The notes below the pieces were generated by a model that did no database searches, had not been told where the DNA came from, and worked only from the letters and a program-made list of their open reading frames with translations. 64,000 nt of DNA from Paenibacillus radicis (ex Xue et al. 2023) (GTDB lineage: Bacteria > Bacillota > Bacilli > Paenibacillales > NBRC-103111): NCBI RefSeq assembly GCF_024722015.1, contig NZ_JANQBD010000001.1, positions 1 through 64,000 of the forward strand, read 5' to 3'. Below are positions 17,352-26,795 of the stretch, piece by piece (the stretch's first letter is position 1; the number at the start of each line of letters is the position of its first letter). The position numbers and the translations under genes were made by a program.

Positions 17352-18593
17352 CTATTTGGACCAAACCCAACCTGTTCCTTCACATGCTTTACAGCGAGTC
17401 ACTTGAAGCTTCTGCTTGCCGTCCTTAACCTTTTTGCGTGTTAATTCAACCAGTCCCAGCTTGGTCCATCCCGCGATTGCATTTTTGGTACGGTCTTTTT
17501 TGGTTTCTTCCAAAAGCGTTTCAAGTACATGCTTTCGATTAGACTCCGACTCCATATCGATAAAATCAATCACGATCAACCCGCCGATATCCCGAAGTCG
17601 CAACAATCGGGCAATGTCCTTAGCCGCCATCAGATTCGTATCATAAGCGGTTTGCTCCAAATCCACGCTGCCTGTGTATTTACCTGTGTTCACATCAAAG
17701 ACAGTTAGCGCCTCGGTGTAATCGACAATCAAGTAACCGCCGTTATCCAACCAAACCTTTCGTTTAAAGCCGCTCTGAAGCTGCTCATCAACCTGATACA
17801 CGGAAAACAGAGAGCCTGCTCTGGTGTCAAACTGACGAACTCTATCACGAAGCAACGGAGCTGACCATCCCACCATCGCGGCTATAGAGGTGAAGGCTTC
17901 CTTATCATCCACCCAGAGCTCGTTCACATCTTCGCGAAAACCGTCTCGAATCCATCGTGTCAGCAGTCCAAAATCCGTATAAACCTTGCGAGGCGCCTTC
18001 CCAGACTGCTTCACAAGCTGTTGTACCGCTGTCCAACGTCGTCTTAATTCTTCAAGATCCGCCTCGAGCAGCTGTTCTGCAACCCCTTCAGCTGCTGTTC
18101 TCGCTATAAATCCTTCACCCTGAAGTAGCTTGCTTTCAGCTGCCTGCTTTAATCTCGTCCGTTCCGCTTCATTCTCAATTTTGCGGGAAACCCCTACATA
18201 ATCGGCCTCCGGCATATACACTCCCCATCTTCCCGGTATGGAGTGATGGGTTGTCACCCTTGCACCTTTGGTACCAACTGGCTCCTTTACGACTTGAACC
18301 AGCAAGATTTGCCCTACTTGCACTAAATCCGTTATGGCCGGTTTTTGCTTAGGATGCTTATCTAAATGAGCAGGCAAAATATCGTCAATATATAAAAATG
18401 CGTTTTTTTCCAATCCAATATCTAAAAATGCCGCTTGCATCCCCTGCAAGACCGTCATTACGCGTCCTAAATACATATTTCCTGCTAATTGCTCGATTCC
18501 GCGTGATTCGCTGTCATATTCAACCAGCTTACCGTTTTCCAACACAGCCACTTCTATTTGCTCTTGTCCGCATTGAACCAGGATTCGCTTCAT
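17352..18593 (-). CDS. rng: Ribonuclease E/G family protein
   Basis: An endoribonuclease of 413 residues that matures or degrades RNA. An N-terminal S1-type RNA-binding domain (about 36-120) leads to the catalytic domain, with the metal-binding aspartates in FDVNTGKYTG and VIDFIDM. The Zn-link-like motif RCKACEGTGW sits at the extreme C-terminus. The enzyme ends there, so it is an RNase G-like short form without a scaffold tail. ATG 18593 has GAGGTGG 6 nt upstream. A longer frame reaching into spoIVFB is unlikely. It lies between spoIVFB and rplU, 22 nt after spoIVFB. Confidence 0.92.
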   Translation of the reverse strand: MKRILVQCGQEQIEVAVLENGKLVEYDSESRGIEQLAGNMYLGRVMTVLQGMQAAFLDIGLEKNAFLYIDDILPAHLDKHPKQKPAITDLVQVGQILLVQVVKEPVGTKGARVTTHHSIPGRWGVYMPEADYVGVSRKIENEAERTRLKQAAESKLLQGEGFIARTAAEGVAEQLLEADLEELRRRWTAVQQLVKQSGKAPRKVYTDFGLLTRWIRDGFREDVNELWVDDKEAFTSIAAMVGWSAPLLRDRVRQFDTRAGSLFSVYQVDEQLQSGFKRKVWLDNGGYLIVDYTEALTVFDVNTGKYTGSVDLEQTAYDTNLMAAKDIARLLRLRDIGGLIVIDFIDMESESNRKHVLETLLEETKKDRTKNAIAGWTKLGLVELTRKKVKDGKQKLQVTRCKACEGTGWVWSK

Positions 18594-18615
18594 ATTTTCC
18601 ACCTCGGACTCCATT

Positions 18616-19512
18616 TTACATGAAAAGCTCGGAAATCGCACATCCCCGCTTGGATTCATTAAAATAGGAATGCAGCAAAGGCTGTTCTGGTAGCACAGTA
18701 CGTATAATTCCACGCTCATCCATCACGTAAACGAGATGATACTTTTCCCGAATTAACAAACGGACAACATCCGTAACCTTTATACGTTCATTTACAACAA
18801 TAGGTTGCGCCAACGTTCCCTGATTAATCAAACGTCTCAAAACAAATTCACGGTTGATGAGAAATCTCATAAAGTGATAAGACAAACCTTTGTAGGAATA
18901 CCAGTTGGAATAGAGTAGAAATAAGCCTATAATCAACAAATTCATTTGAATGCTTCCGCGGAGCAGCTGCAGTATGGACGCAAAAACCAGCACCGCACTG
19001 AGAATAAGGCTTAATATGCTGCTAAATAAGATTACCCTATGATAAGGCAGCCACATGCTTAAACAGGACTGCATAATTTTTCCACCATCCAACGGAAGAA
19101 TAGGCATAAGATTAAATACAGCAATAATTAGATTCGCTTGAACGAAGTATGCTGCCCACTCCCCCGATATAAGACCGCACCACTGCAAGACGAGAGCAGC
19201 AATAATCATCCAGCCATTTTGCAGCGGGCCCCACAAAGAAACGATAATTTCCTGCCAAGCGGGAACACTCCCCTGCTCTTCTACAACCACGACTCCTCCA
19301 AAAGGGAGAAGCTGCACCTCCTTGACCCGCCAACCAAAGCTTTTGGCCGCCATAACATGTCCTATTTCATGAACAAATACAATGGCAAATAAAGTAGCCG
19401 TTTCAATAAAATATCCCGCCAATACTGAAAGCAGGATAACAATAGAGAATAAAGGATGAAACCTGTAATAGGTACCAAACCATAGGTTCCATTTAGTCAA
19501 AGTTAACCACAT
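18616..19512 (-). CDS. spoIVFB: SpoIVFB site-2-type intramembrane metalloprotease
   Basis: A membrane zinc protease of 298 residues (M50 family) that, in B. subtilis, cuts pro-sigmaK in the mother cell. The metal site HEIGH is at residues 48-52 inside a membrane helix. The third ligand region NLMPILPLDGG (N134, D142) matches the NPDG motif. Further hydrophobic helices lie around 95-200. The C-terminal part (about 225-298) is a CBS-like domain, known in the family to sense ATP. The start overlaps the end of spoIVFA by 20 nt and has no strong binding site, suggesting coupled translation. Confidence 0.93.
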   Translation of the reverse strand: MWLTLTKWNLWFGTYYRFHPLFSIVILLSVLAGYFIETATLFAIVFVHEIGHVMAAKSFGWRVKEVQLLPFGGVVVVEEQGSVPAWQEIIVSLWGPLQNGWMIIAALVLQWCGLISGEWAAYFVQANLIIAVFNLMPILPLDGGKIMQSCLSMWLPYHRVILFSSILSLILSAVLVFASILQLLRGSIQMNLLIIGLFLLYSNWYSYKGLSYHFMRFLINREFVLRRLINQGTLAQPIVVNERIKVTDVVRLLIREKYHLVYVMDERGIIRTVLPEQPLLHSYFNESKRGCAISELFM

Positions 19513-20398
19513 CCGCAGGATTTATAAATTTATTATCTTTGGAGATAGCGAAATAAAAATAGCCTGATGGTTTGGAGCTATTTTTCGAAACCGTTCCGAT
19601 GGTCTCCCCCCCTTTTATCCAATCATTGAGCTGAACTCTGCCTTGATCCACCCAACCATAGACGGATTGGAGTCCATTCGTATGTCGAATAATGACGGTA
19701 AATCCTGTGTCTTCTTTACTTCCCGCATATACCACTAAGCCGGTATCTATAGCCGCAACTGCAGCTTCTGCTTTGGTTTCCAGCGTGACCCCCAGCCTGC
19801 TCGATTCGAATGGAGCTATTACTTTTCCCTTCACAGGCACAAAATAATGCTTGGAATCTGCCGTCACCTTCTGCGCTTCTTCCTGCTTCACCGGATTGAG
19901 TGCCGGCAATAAAGAGGGCGCACCTCCAAATTGACGTTCATACCACATAGCTACAGGCTGAAAATCAAACGGTTCATTCAAAGCTGACGTTATGAAGGCT
20001 TTCCCTTTATTAGCCCAAGGATGATTGAACTGAAACATTCCCCAGACCGCACCAAACAAAATGCAGCTGATCAGCAGTTTAGTGCGGATTCCCCCTCGCG
20101 TGGGCATAAATCTGCTGCCGCCATCTTCGTAATCATAATCTTGTCTCCGAGTATTCATATCCCGGTTAAATTTATGCTTCCACACATACTCTGGATCGTT
20201 CCAGCGGCTTGAATCTTGCATAGCTGAACTATTCAAGCCCTCAACACCACTATCTCTTCGGGCATTTGCATTAGAAAGCGGTATAGGTCGATTGGTGTCA
20301 GGATATTCAGGAGGGTTGTAGTAGATGTTATGCTCCGTTTCTTGAAGCTGCCGAATGCGTTCCATACGCCGCTGTCTTACCTTATCTCTTGTTTCCAT
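19493..20398 (-). CDS. spoIVFA: SpoIVFA-like regulator of SpoIVFB, M23 domain
   Basis: A protein of 301 residues. A charged N-terminal cytoplasmic part (about 1-105) leads to one membrane helix (KLLISCILFGAVWGMFQF, near 107-124) and an extracytoplasmic lysostaphin/M23-like domain at the C-terminus (about 185-298). That domain is degenerate: the last motif reads GYFYFAIS where active enzymes have LHFEL. In B. subtilis, SpoIVFA holds SpoIVFB inactive until a forespore protease signals through this domain. ATG 20398 has AGGAGGAG 5 nt upstream. It overlaps spoIVFB. Confidence 0.9.
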   Translation of the reverse strand: METRDKVRQRRMERIRQLQETEHNIYYNPPEYPDTNRPIPLSNANARRDSGVEGLNSSAMQDSSRWNDPEYVWKHKFNRDMNTRRQDYDYEDGGSRFMPTRGGIRTKLLISCILFGAVWGMFQFNHPWANKGKAFITSALNEPFDFQPVAMWYERQFGGAPSLLPALNPVKQEEAQKVTADSKHYFVPVKGKVIAPFESSRLGVTLETKAEAAVAAIDTGLVVYAGSKEDTGFTVIIRHTNGLQSVYGWVDQGRVQLNDWIKGGETIGTVSKNSSKPSGYFYFAISKDNKFINPADVVNFD

Positions 20399-20516
20399 GT
20401 AGGCTCCTCCTAAATTCATTGGTTTGGACAGGTAGGGCTTGTATACTCCATCCTATGTTTACGTATGGGTGAATATAACAAAAGAGCTTTATGCGTCTGC
20501 AAGAATACATAAAATA

Positions 20517-20533
20517 TCCCCACAAAGTGGGGT
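20517..20533 (-). terminator. Second hairpin between rodA and spoIVFA
   Basis: CCCCAC/GTGGGG around a 3-nt loop is followed on the minus strand by ATATTTTATG. It may reinforce termination after rodA. A third GC hairpin (GGGGAGCCCC) lies at about 20563-20574. Confidence 0.45.
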
Positions 20534-20593
20534 CTTGCTTCGAAGTTGATTCAGATACTTTGCGGGGAGCCCCGAAACATATAATTTCTATAT

Positions 20594-20621
20594 ACAAAAA
20601 AAGCACCCCGAAGAGTGCTTT
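20594..20621 (-). terminator. Terminator of the mre-min-rodA operon
   Basis: AAGCACTC and GGGTGCTT close a TTCG tetraloop on the minus strand and are followed by seven T residues, 10 nt past the rodA stop. Confidence 0.85.
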
Positions 20622-20631
20622 CCTTAACTTT

Positions 20632-21777
20632 TTAATATATCGGATTTTTTTCCTGATGCACACGAATGCTCATGACCAGACCAATACTCATCATATTAAT
20701 TAACAGCGATGTTCCGCCGTAACTAATATAGGGTAACGTAATGCCTGTCAGCGGCATAATTCCTATCAGCATACCTACGTTTTCAAATATTTGAAATACA
20801 AACATCGAAACAACACCAATAATGATATATGAGCCTGCCTTGTCGTTGCATTGAATGGAAATAAGAATCATCCGGTAAATCAGTACAAAATACAGCAGCA
20901 GCAAAATCGAGGAACCGACAAAACCAAACTCCTCCGCCAACACTACAAATATGGAATCCGAATAAGCATAGGGTATGAAGTTACGGTGAACCGAGGTCCC
21001 CTTCAAATAACTCTCCCCGGTAAGCCCTCCGGAACCGATAGCTTTAATTGAATTGTCGACTTGGAACTTTTGATCCTTGGTAGCACTCTCCGGGTTAACA
21101 AACGTATCGATACGAGCCACCCAGTGTGATTTTCCTTTTTCAGTAAAATAAGTCTTGATGGGTTCATGATAATGAGTGAATAAATACATAAATAAAGCAA
21201 GAGCCGCTACAGCTAGCAATAGACCGATTAAAAAATGCAAATACTTCACATTTCCAATCCACAGCATACCTATCAGAATCACTATAAAAATAATAGCATT
21301 ACCTAAATCCGGCTGTATCAGCACTAGAACAAATGGAATGAGCACGATTACGCCTACCGGAAGGACATCCGTCAGAAACGTTAACGATTCCCCCTGCTTT
21401 CTCGCCAAAAAGGCAGCAAGAGCAATGATCAGCACCAGCTTCATAAGCTCAGCCGGCTGAAAATCCAAGCCTCCCGGGAGAGGGAACCAGCTTTTTGCAC
21501 CATTCTTCTCCAAACCAAACTTGTAAACAGCGGCAAGCAAAGCTAAACCCGTTATATAAAAATAGGGAGATACTTTGACCAATACCCTGAAATCAACAAA
21601 GGTTACACCTATAAAGGCGAGAATTGAGATGATATAGATAGTAATTGTTTTTTTCAGATCAAAATCAATGTTTGGGTCATCCAATGTTGCACTGTAAACA
21701 AGCAGGGTGCTAATTACCAAAAAGGCTATCAGAATCGCGACAATTAAAAGATCAATATTTTTAAATTTATGCAGCAA
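20632..21777 (-). CDS. rodA: RodA-type SEDS peptidoglycan polymerase
   Basis: A polytopic membrane protein of 381 residues (about 10 helices) that polymerises lipid II during cell elongation. SEDS signatures are PAELMKLVLIIALAAFLARKQG near residue 108, LIQPDLGNAIIF near 155 (with the catalytic aspartate region) and the C-terminal GITLPYISYGGTSLL near 345. It is co-transcribed with minD, starting 7 nt after it with a TTG at 21777. The mre-min-rodA linkage supports RodA over FtsW or SpoVE. Confidence 0.9.
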   Translation of the reverse strand: MLHKFKNIDLLIVAILIAFLVISTLLVYSATLDDPNIDFDLKKTITIYIISILAFIGVTFVDFRVLVKVSPYFYITGLALLAAVYKFGLEKNGAKSWFPLPGGLDFQPAELMKLVLIIALAAFLARKQGESLTFLTDVLPVGVIVLIPFVLVLIQPDLGNAIIFIVILIGMLWIGNVKYLHFLIGLLLAVAALALFMYLFTHYHEPIKTYFTEKGKSHWVARIDTFVNPESATKDQKFQVDNSIKAIGSGGLTGESYLKGTSVHRNFIPYAYSDSIFVVLAEEFGFVGSSILLLLYFVLIYRMILISIQCNDKAGSYIIIGVVSMFVFQIFENVGMLIGIMPLTGITLPYISYGGTSLLINMMSIGLVMSIRVHQEKNPIY

Positions 21778-21784
21778 CGCGCGC

Positions 21785-22579
21785 TCATCCTATCCCGATA
21801 AACTTCTTCAATTTACGCAGCATGCCCGGCTTCTCTTCCAATGGCATTAAAGGGACATTATCACCAAGCATACGGCGTGCTATATTCCGGTATGCAATAG
21901 CTGCGCGCGAGTTTGGATTCATGACTGTCGGTTCTCCGATATTCGCCGCTTTTATAACATATTCATCGTCCGGTACGATTCCAAGTAAATCAATAGCGAG
22001 AACGGAGCATATTTCATCGATATCGAGCATATCGCCATTCTTCACCATATTGGCCCGAATGCGGTTAATAATCAGCTTAGGAGAGCGAATACCCGCTCCC
22101 TCCAGCAGGCCAATGATTCGATCAGCGTCGCGTACGGCAGCATTTTCCGGTGTCGTTACTACTATAGCTTTATCCGCCCCGGCTACGGCGTTTTTAAAGC
22201 CCTGCTCGATACCTGCCGGACAATCAATGATTACGAATTCAAAGTCTTTTTTCAGATCAAGAATAATCTCACGGACCGCGTCCGGAGAGATTGCATCCTT
22301 GTCTTTTGTTTGAGCAGCTGGCAGCATGTAAAGTTCGTCAAACCGCTTGTCTTTGACTAATGCCTGAGGCAATCTGCAGCGCCCTTCAGCAACATCAATT
22401 AAATCATAAATAATCCGGTTTTCCAGACCCATCACAACATCCAGATTACGCAAGCCGATATCTGTATCCACCATACAAACCTTTTTACCCTGAAGCGCCA
22501 ATGCTGTCCCGATATTTGCCGAAGTGGTGGTTTTACCCACTCCGCCTTTTCCCGAGGTGATAACAATTGCCTCTCCCAT
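21785..22579 (-). CDS. minD: Septum site-determining ATPase MinD
   Basis: A ParA/MinD-type ATPase of 264 residues that anchors MinC at the membrane to stop polar division. The deviant Walker A is GKGGVGKTT near residue 10, with switch regions at CMVDTDIGLRNLD and VIIDCPAG. The C-terminal amphipathic membrane-targeting helix is PGMLRKLKKFIGIG. ATG 22579 follows AAGGAG by about 9 nt; an in-frame TTG three codons earlier sits too close. It lies 19 nt after minC. Confidence 0.96.
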   Translation of the reverse strand: MGEAIVITSGKGGVGKTTTSANIGTALALQGKKVCMVDTDIGLRNLDVVMGLENRIIYDLIDVAEGRCRLPQALVKDKRFDELYMLPAAQTKDKDAISPDAVREIILDLKKDFEFVIIDCPAGIEQGFKNAVAGADKAIVVTTPENAAVRDADRIIGLLEGAGIRSPKLIINRIRANMVKNGDMLDIDEICSVLAIDLLGIVPDDEYVIKAANIGEPTVMNPNSRAAIAYRNIARRMLGDNVPLMPLEEKPGMLRKLKKFIGIG

Positions 22580-22598
22580 CGTGCTCAACTCCTTCGCA

Positions 22599-23249
22599 TT
22601 ACTGCATCAAGTCTAATTTATGCAAATGGTGAATCTTATCTATTTCCATTTTACCGTCTTTTATATATGCAAATTCCATAAACGCCTCGTTGATTCCCCA
22701 CTCATCCGGAGGCCGACTAATAATCGATGCGATTCTAAGCTGCGTTGGCCTTAAATGGGAAGCAGCAATAACTGCCGATTCATCCCCATCTACACCCGCA
22801 TGAGCCATTCCACGCAGGGAGCCCATCACATAAATGCTGCCCGAGCTAATAATCTCTCCACCTGGATTGATATCTCCCAGAAATAAGATATTGCCTTCTT
22901 TTAACATCGTTTGCCCTGATCGAACCATGCCTTTTACCAGCTTAATATCCGTCATGCTCGCAACAAGCGCCGAGGGGGCTACCGCTAACGATTCGATGGA
23001 TTGGATCAGCAGATTCCCTTTTTGCCCGATGATATCACGAATCAATTCTTTTTCCTCATCCGAAACAAGACGGGATCCCAGCTTTACATAGACGTGAATT
23101 ATCGGACCCGTTAAAATTTTTTGATGAGTCTTCTCCAGCTTGTGCTTCAGCTCTTGAATGACTTCCGCAAACTCACAAGTGTCATCCAGCAAAAATACAA
23201 GACCGTCTTTGACACCTTTTATCATCACATGATGCTTTACCGCCGTCAT
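22599..23249 (-). CDS. minC: Septum site-determining protein MinC
   Basis: An inhibitor of FtsZ polymerisation with 216 residues. The N-terminal FtsZ-binding domain runs to about residue 85. The C-terminal beta-helix (about 100-205) carries the classic VRSGQTMLKEGNILFLGDIN and GSIYVMGSLRGMAHAG rungs and binds MinD and FtsZ. I start at ATG 23249, where the homologous sequence begins (MTAVKHHVMIKGVKDG). The site there is a G6 run about 9 nt upstream. The frame is open to 23306, so the start has moderate certainty. Confidence 0.92.
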   Translation of the reverse strand: MTAVKHHVMIKGVKDGLVFLLDDTCEFAEVIQELKHKLEKTHQKILTGPIIHVYVKLGSRLVSDEEKELIRDIIGQKGNLLIQSIESLAVAPSALVASMTDIKLVKGMVRSGQTMLKEGNILFLGDINPGGEIISSGSIYVMGSLRGMAHAGVDGDESAVIAASHLRPTQLRIASIISRPPDEWGINEAFMEFAYIKDGKMEIDKIHHLHKLDLMQ

Positions 23250-23318
23250 ACACGTTCCAACCCCCCAGCCTATACAATTCGGCTTTTTTGCGCTTATTTC
23301 CTGCATAACCCATGAAAA

Positions 23319-23843
23319 TTATTCATCTGCCGCGGACTGACTGTTCTGCATGCTCTCAAACAGCTTTCTTACCGGAACATACACAAGCAATGCGAACAGA
23401 AGATTGATCAGCATGCTGGGAAGCATTTGGTGGAAAAAAGCCCACTGGAGATCTAAATGCGTAATCTGAAACAAACGGTAAAGTCCAAAAATAATGCCCT
23501 CAAAAAACAGATTGCCTAACGCAATAACCAGCATGCTTACAACAATACTCGAATAAAGGCGGCGATGTGTCAACCCAGCCAAATATCCGGTCAAGCCCAT
23601 TGCAAACGATACAGGACCAAGCATGGGCGAATAATACAAAATATCCTGTAAAAATCCGAAAATAAGTCCATACATTAATGCCGAATGGCGATTAACAAAT
23701 AACCCAATATAAAGCACAATAACCATAATGAAATGAGGAGCTACATAAACTTTGGATTGCCATACGCTTGGAATCATCCATTGCAGCAATGTACCTTCCA
23801 GTATAAACAGAACGGCTAGAATCAACCACAGCCAATTGCGCAT
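23319..23843 (-). CDS. mreD: Rod shape-determining membrane protein MreD
   Basis: A small polytopic protein of 174 residues with about five membrane helices (LWLILAVLFILEGTLLQW at the N-terminus). It belongs to the elongasome with MreB, MreC and RodA. The YGLIFGFLQDILYY segment around residues 58-71 is typical of the family. ATG 23843 has GAGG 5 nt upstream and lies 7 nt after mreC. Confidence 0.9.
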   Translation of the reverse strand: MRNWLWLILAVLFILEGTLLQWMIPSVWQSKVYVAPHFIMVIVLYIGLFVNRHSALMYGLIFGFLQDILYYSPMLGPVSFAMGLTGYLAGLTHRRLYSSIVVSMLVIALGNLFFEGIIFGLYRLFQITHLDLQWAFFHQMLPSMLINLLFALLVYVPVRKLFESMQNSQSAADE

Positions 23844-23850
23844 CACACCC

Positions 23851-24711
23851 TCACCCCTGCTCCGGAACGATAACTACAAAGACTTCACGGAGATGATCAA
23901 AAGAGGCGAATGGCTCTATTACCGCTTCATGGGATATTCCGAAATTGCCAGGCTCTCTGGAGATTACTTTACCGATTTCAATCCCTCTTGGAAAAACCTG
24001 CCCCAAACCGGAGGTTATTACGACATCGCCAATCTCCATCTTATCATTGGGGTCAATCTTGGTCATAATCAGCTTCTGCTTCTCCTTGTTGTAGCTCTCC
24101 AGCATGCCGAAAGTTTCATTCTCCCTGCCTTTGACCGTAACCGAAATAGCCTTCGATTCATTGTTTGTATCATCTATGCCCTTCAACAGCTGAACATTAG
24201 AATAAAAAGATGAAACCTGCTTAACACGGCCTACCAAGCCTTCGACGGACATGACAGCCATATTAGGCTTGATGCCGTCTTTCTCTCCCAGATTGATACG
24301 AACCGTGTTATTAAGCAAATCAGGGTTAAGAGCTACGACCTCAGCTATCCGGAATGTGTACAGGCCTGCCTGCTTTTGGCGCTCAGTGAACCCAAGCTCT
24401 TCTTTCAATCGCTTGTTTTGCTGCTCCAAATCATTCAGCTTGGTTGTATCCCTTGCATACCTGGTCAAGGTTTGTTTCAACACCTTATTTTCTTCAAAAA
24501 TGACATGCAATTTCCCAATATCCTCAAAGAAACCCGCTATGTAGCCAGCGGGCTTATAAAACAATCCTTGTGTCCAGGAGACGGTATCGGTTATAAATTT
24601 TTCAGGCCACGTCATTCGTTCACGCTTCCCTAGCGTCAAGCCCATAAGAGCAATGAAGCAAATGAAGCCCAACAGCAATATGAGTAACCTCTTGTTTCCA
24701 AATAATTTCAA
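23851..24711 (-). CDS. mreC: Rod shape-determining protein MreC
   Basis: A bitopic protein of 286 residues: membrane helix at about 7-28, periplasm-side coiled coil (about 65-110, LEQQNKRLKEELG) and beta-barrel domains (about 115-280). It links the MreB filament to the cell-wall machinery. I choose TTG 24711 because AAGGTGG lies 5 nt upstream and the protein then begins MKLFGNKRLL. A GTG three codons earlier overlaps the site. It is 33 nt after mreB. Confidence 0.93.
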   Translation of the reverse strand: MKLFGNKRLLILLLGFICFIALMGLTLGKRERMTWPEKFITDTVSWTQGLFYKPAGYIAGFFEDIGKLHVIFEENKVLKQTLTRYARDTTKLNDLEQQNKRLKEELGFTERQKQAGLYTFRIAEVVALNPDLLNNTVRINLGEKDGIKPNMAVMSVEGLVGRVKQVSSFYSNVQLLKGIDDTNNESKAISVTVKGRENETFGMLESYNKEKQKLIMTKIDPNDKMEIGDVVITSGLGQVFPRGIEIGKVISREPGNFGISHEAVIEPFASFDHLREVFVVIVPEQG

Positions 24712-24744
24712 AGCTACCACCTTCTAACCTTTACCTCTTTATAT

Positions 24745-25779
24745 TTAACGTCTGGATTTACTGGCAGGTCCCGATTTCATTCTAAATAAATGGATGTTTT
24801 CCAGCGCACGCCCTGTGCCGATCGCTACACAATCAAGCGGATTCTCGGCAACAAGCACCGGCATTCCCGTTTCGCGGGACAGAAGCTTGTCCAGATTCCG
24901 AAGCAGTCCCCCGCCGCCAGTGAGCACGATGCCACGGTCCATAATATCAGCAGCCAACTCAGGAGGACATTTCTCCAAAGTAACCTTCACAGCCTCGACG
25001 ATGCTGCTAACCGTATCGGATAATGCATCCGTAATCTCATCGGAAGTAATGGACATCGTCTTCGGCAGGCCGCTCACTAAATCACGACCGCGAATTTCAT
25101 ACCGTACAGGTGGATCCATCTGTAAAGCAGAGCCAATTTCCATCTTGATCTGCTCGGATGTACGTTCACCAATCATTAAATTGTATGTACGTTTGATATA
25201 TTGAGTAATAGCTTCATCCATTTCATCGCCCGCTACACGGATCGAACGGCTTGTAACAATCCCGCCTAACGAGATAACCGCTACTTCCGTCGTCCCGCCT
25301 CCGATGTCGACAACCATACTCCCTGTCGGTTCCCATACGGGTAAGTCAGCGCCAATCGCAGCAGCGAACGGTTCCTCAATCGTAAATGCATCACGAGCTC
25401 CCGCTTGCCTGGTCGCATCTTCTACCGCACGTTTCTCAACTGCAGTAATACCGGATGGAACACAGACCATTACACTTGGATGGCGTTGAAATAACCAGCG
25501 CTGCTTTTGCGCTTGGCGGATAAAATACTTGATCATTGTGGAAGTAGTGTCGAAATCAGCAATGACGCCATCCTTCATAGGGCGGATTGCGCGGATATTG
25601 CCGGGAGTTCGACCTATCATTTTTTTTGCCGCTTCCCCAACAGCTTCTATGGTTTTGGTATCGGTACGGATCGCCACAACAGACGGTTCTCTGACCACGA
25701 TGCCTTTTCCCTTTACATATACTAATGTGTTCGCTGTACCCAGGTCAATTCCCAGATCTTTTGTAAACCCACCTAACAT
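24745..25779 (-). CDS. mreB: Rod shape-determining actin homologue MreB
   Basis: A bacterial actin of 344 residues that directs lateral wall synthesis. The phosphate-1 motif is [14 protein letters not shown], the phosphate-2 motif [18 protein letters not shown], and the adenosine motif [25 protein letters not shown] is well placed upstream of the ATG. Its leader region carries a 126-bp repeat element with an internal hairpin motif (25875-26000), described separately. First gene of mreBCD-minCD-rodA. Confidence 0.97.
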   Translation of the reverse strand: MLGGFTKDLGIDLGTANTLVYVKGKGIVVREPSVVAIRTDTKTIEAVGEAAKKMIGRTPGNIRAIRPMKDGVIADFDTTSTMIKYFIRQAQKQRWLFQRHPSVMVCVPSGITAVEKRAVEDATRQAGARDAFTIEEPFAAAIGADLPVWEPTGSMVVDIGGGTTEVAVISLGGIVTSRSIRVAGDEMDEAITQYIKRTYNLMIGERTSEQIKMEIGSALQMDPPVRYEIRGRDLVSGLPKTMSITSDEITDALSDTVSSIVEAVKVTLEKCPPELAADIMDRGIVLTGGGGLLRNLDKLLSRETGMPVLVAENPLDCVAIGTGRALENIHLFRMKSGPASKSRR

Positions 25780-25874
25780 GATTGGTACTCCCTTCCTTAT
25801 GGCTCTATATTCATCGATTAAATTTGTATGCGTCTGTTTGAATAAGGAAGTTCACGAGCGCCCTATAGGAGTGA

Positions 25875-26000
25875 GTTTAAAAAGCCCGCTTTCATAACCG
25901 ATAAGTTCAAGTTTTCGTAGAAAACTCATTTCGTAAGCAGTTGAGGAAGGAGAAACGGAGCTACAAGCTTCTTTAGCCGTCCTGAGAGGACTTTTTAAAC
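25875..26000 (-). repeat. Repeat element B with terminal inverted repeats (126 bp)
   Basis: The ends read GTTTAAAAAGCC and GGACTTTTTAAAC, inverted copies with one mismatch. Inside lies the core GAAGGAGAAACGGAGCT, shared with element A at 49192-49363 (GAAGGAGGAGCGGAGTT). It also contains a copy of the leader hairpin motif (25905-25940). It fills most of the gap between radC and mreB. There is no reading frame of note. It could be a small non-autonomous mobile element or an RNA element. Confidence 0.55.
25905..25940 (-). repeat. Leader hairpin motif, mreB copy (variant)
   Basis: On the minus strand CTGCTTACGAAATG is followed by the hairpin AGTTTTC-TAC-GAAAACT. It is the same layout as the copies before lonA, hemE and the SLH amidase, but with ATG for GTA after the constant part. 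It lies about 125 nt before the mreB start. Confidence 0.5.
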
Positions 26001-26047
26001 AATGTCTATAATGGTTTTGGGAACTTGATTCCTTATCTTCTATTATA

Positions 26048-26737
26048 TTACATCAAACCTTGCTCCTTCAAACTGACGAACCGCTGATCGCCTATCACGA
26101 TATGATCCAGCACATCGATACCGACAATGTCGCCGGCTTCAACAAGCCGCTTTGTCATTTGAATGTCTTCAGAGCTAGGGGTCGGATCGCCGCTAGGGTG
26201 GTTATGCGCACAAATAATCGAAGCACTGCTTCGTTTAATAGCTGCACGGAATACTTCCCTAGGGTGAACAATAGAGGCATTCAAACTGCCCATAGAGAGC
26301 GTTTCCTGACCGATGACGTGATTTTTGGTATTTAAAAACAAGCAAACAAAATGCTCTTTCTGCAAATAACGCAGCTCTTCCATAAGCAAATCTGCAGCAT
26401 CTTTAGGTGACCTAACCGTAATGGTATCCTTCATGGCGGTACGTGCCAGACGACGGCCCAGCTCAATTCCGGCCTGAACCTGCAAGCCCTTGGCTTTGCC
26501 AATTCCTTTGATCTCGGTCAGCTGCTCCAAGCTCATATCAACCAGACTGCGCAATCCGCCGGATTGACTCAGCATGCGCTGCGCCAAATGAACCGCTGAT
26601 TCCTGGTATGTTCCGGTCCGCAGCAAAATTGCCAGCAGTTCCGCGTTGCTTAATGCTTGAGCCCCATACTGCATCATGCGTTCTCTTGGTCGTTCGTCGT
26701 TTGGGACATCGTGCAATGTTAAATTGCTCGATTCCAT
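26048..26737 (-). CDS. radC: RadC family JAB-domain protein
   Basis: A protein of 229 residues. The N-terminal part has a helix-hairpin-helix segment (LTEIKGIGKAKGLQVQAGIELGRR, about 70-93 in two pieces). The C-terminal part is a JAB metalloprotease-like domain with the motif HNHPSGDPTPSSED near residue 178. The historic DNA-repair role is not supported; function remains open. GAGGGG precedes the ATG. It follows maf and precedes mreB as in B. subtilis. Confidence 0.93.
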   Translation of the reverse strand: MESSNLTLHDVPNDERPRERMMQYGAQALSNAELLAILLRTGTYQESAVHLAQRMLSQSGGLRSLVDMSLEQLTEIKGIGKAKGLQVQAGIELGRRLARTAMKDTITVRSPKDAADLLMEELRYLQKEHFVCLFLNTKNHVIGQETLSMGSLNASIVHPREVFRAAIKRSSASIICAHNHPSGDPTPSSEDIQMTKRLVEAGDIVGIDVLDHIVIGDQRFVSLKEQGLM

Positions 26738-26795
26738 TCATTCCCCTCTTTCAATTTAAAGTGTGTGTGAACTCACATTATAGCACGATAGCCTG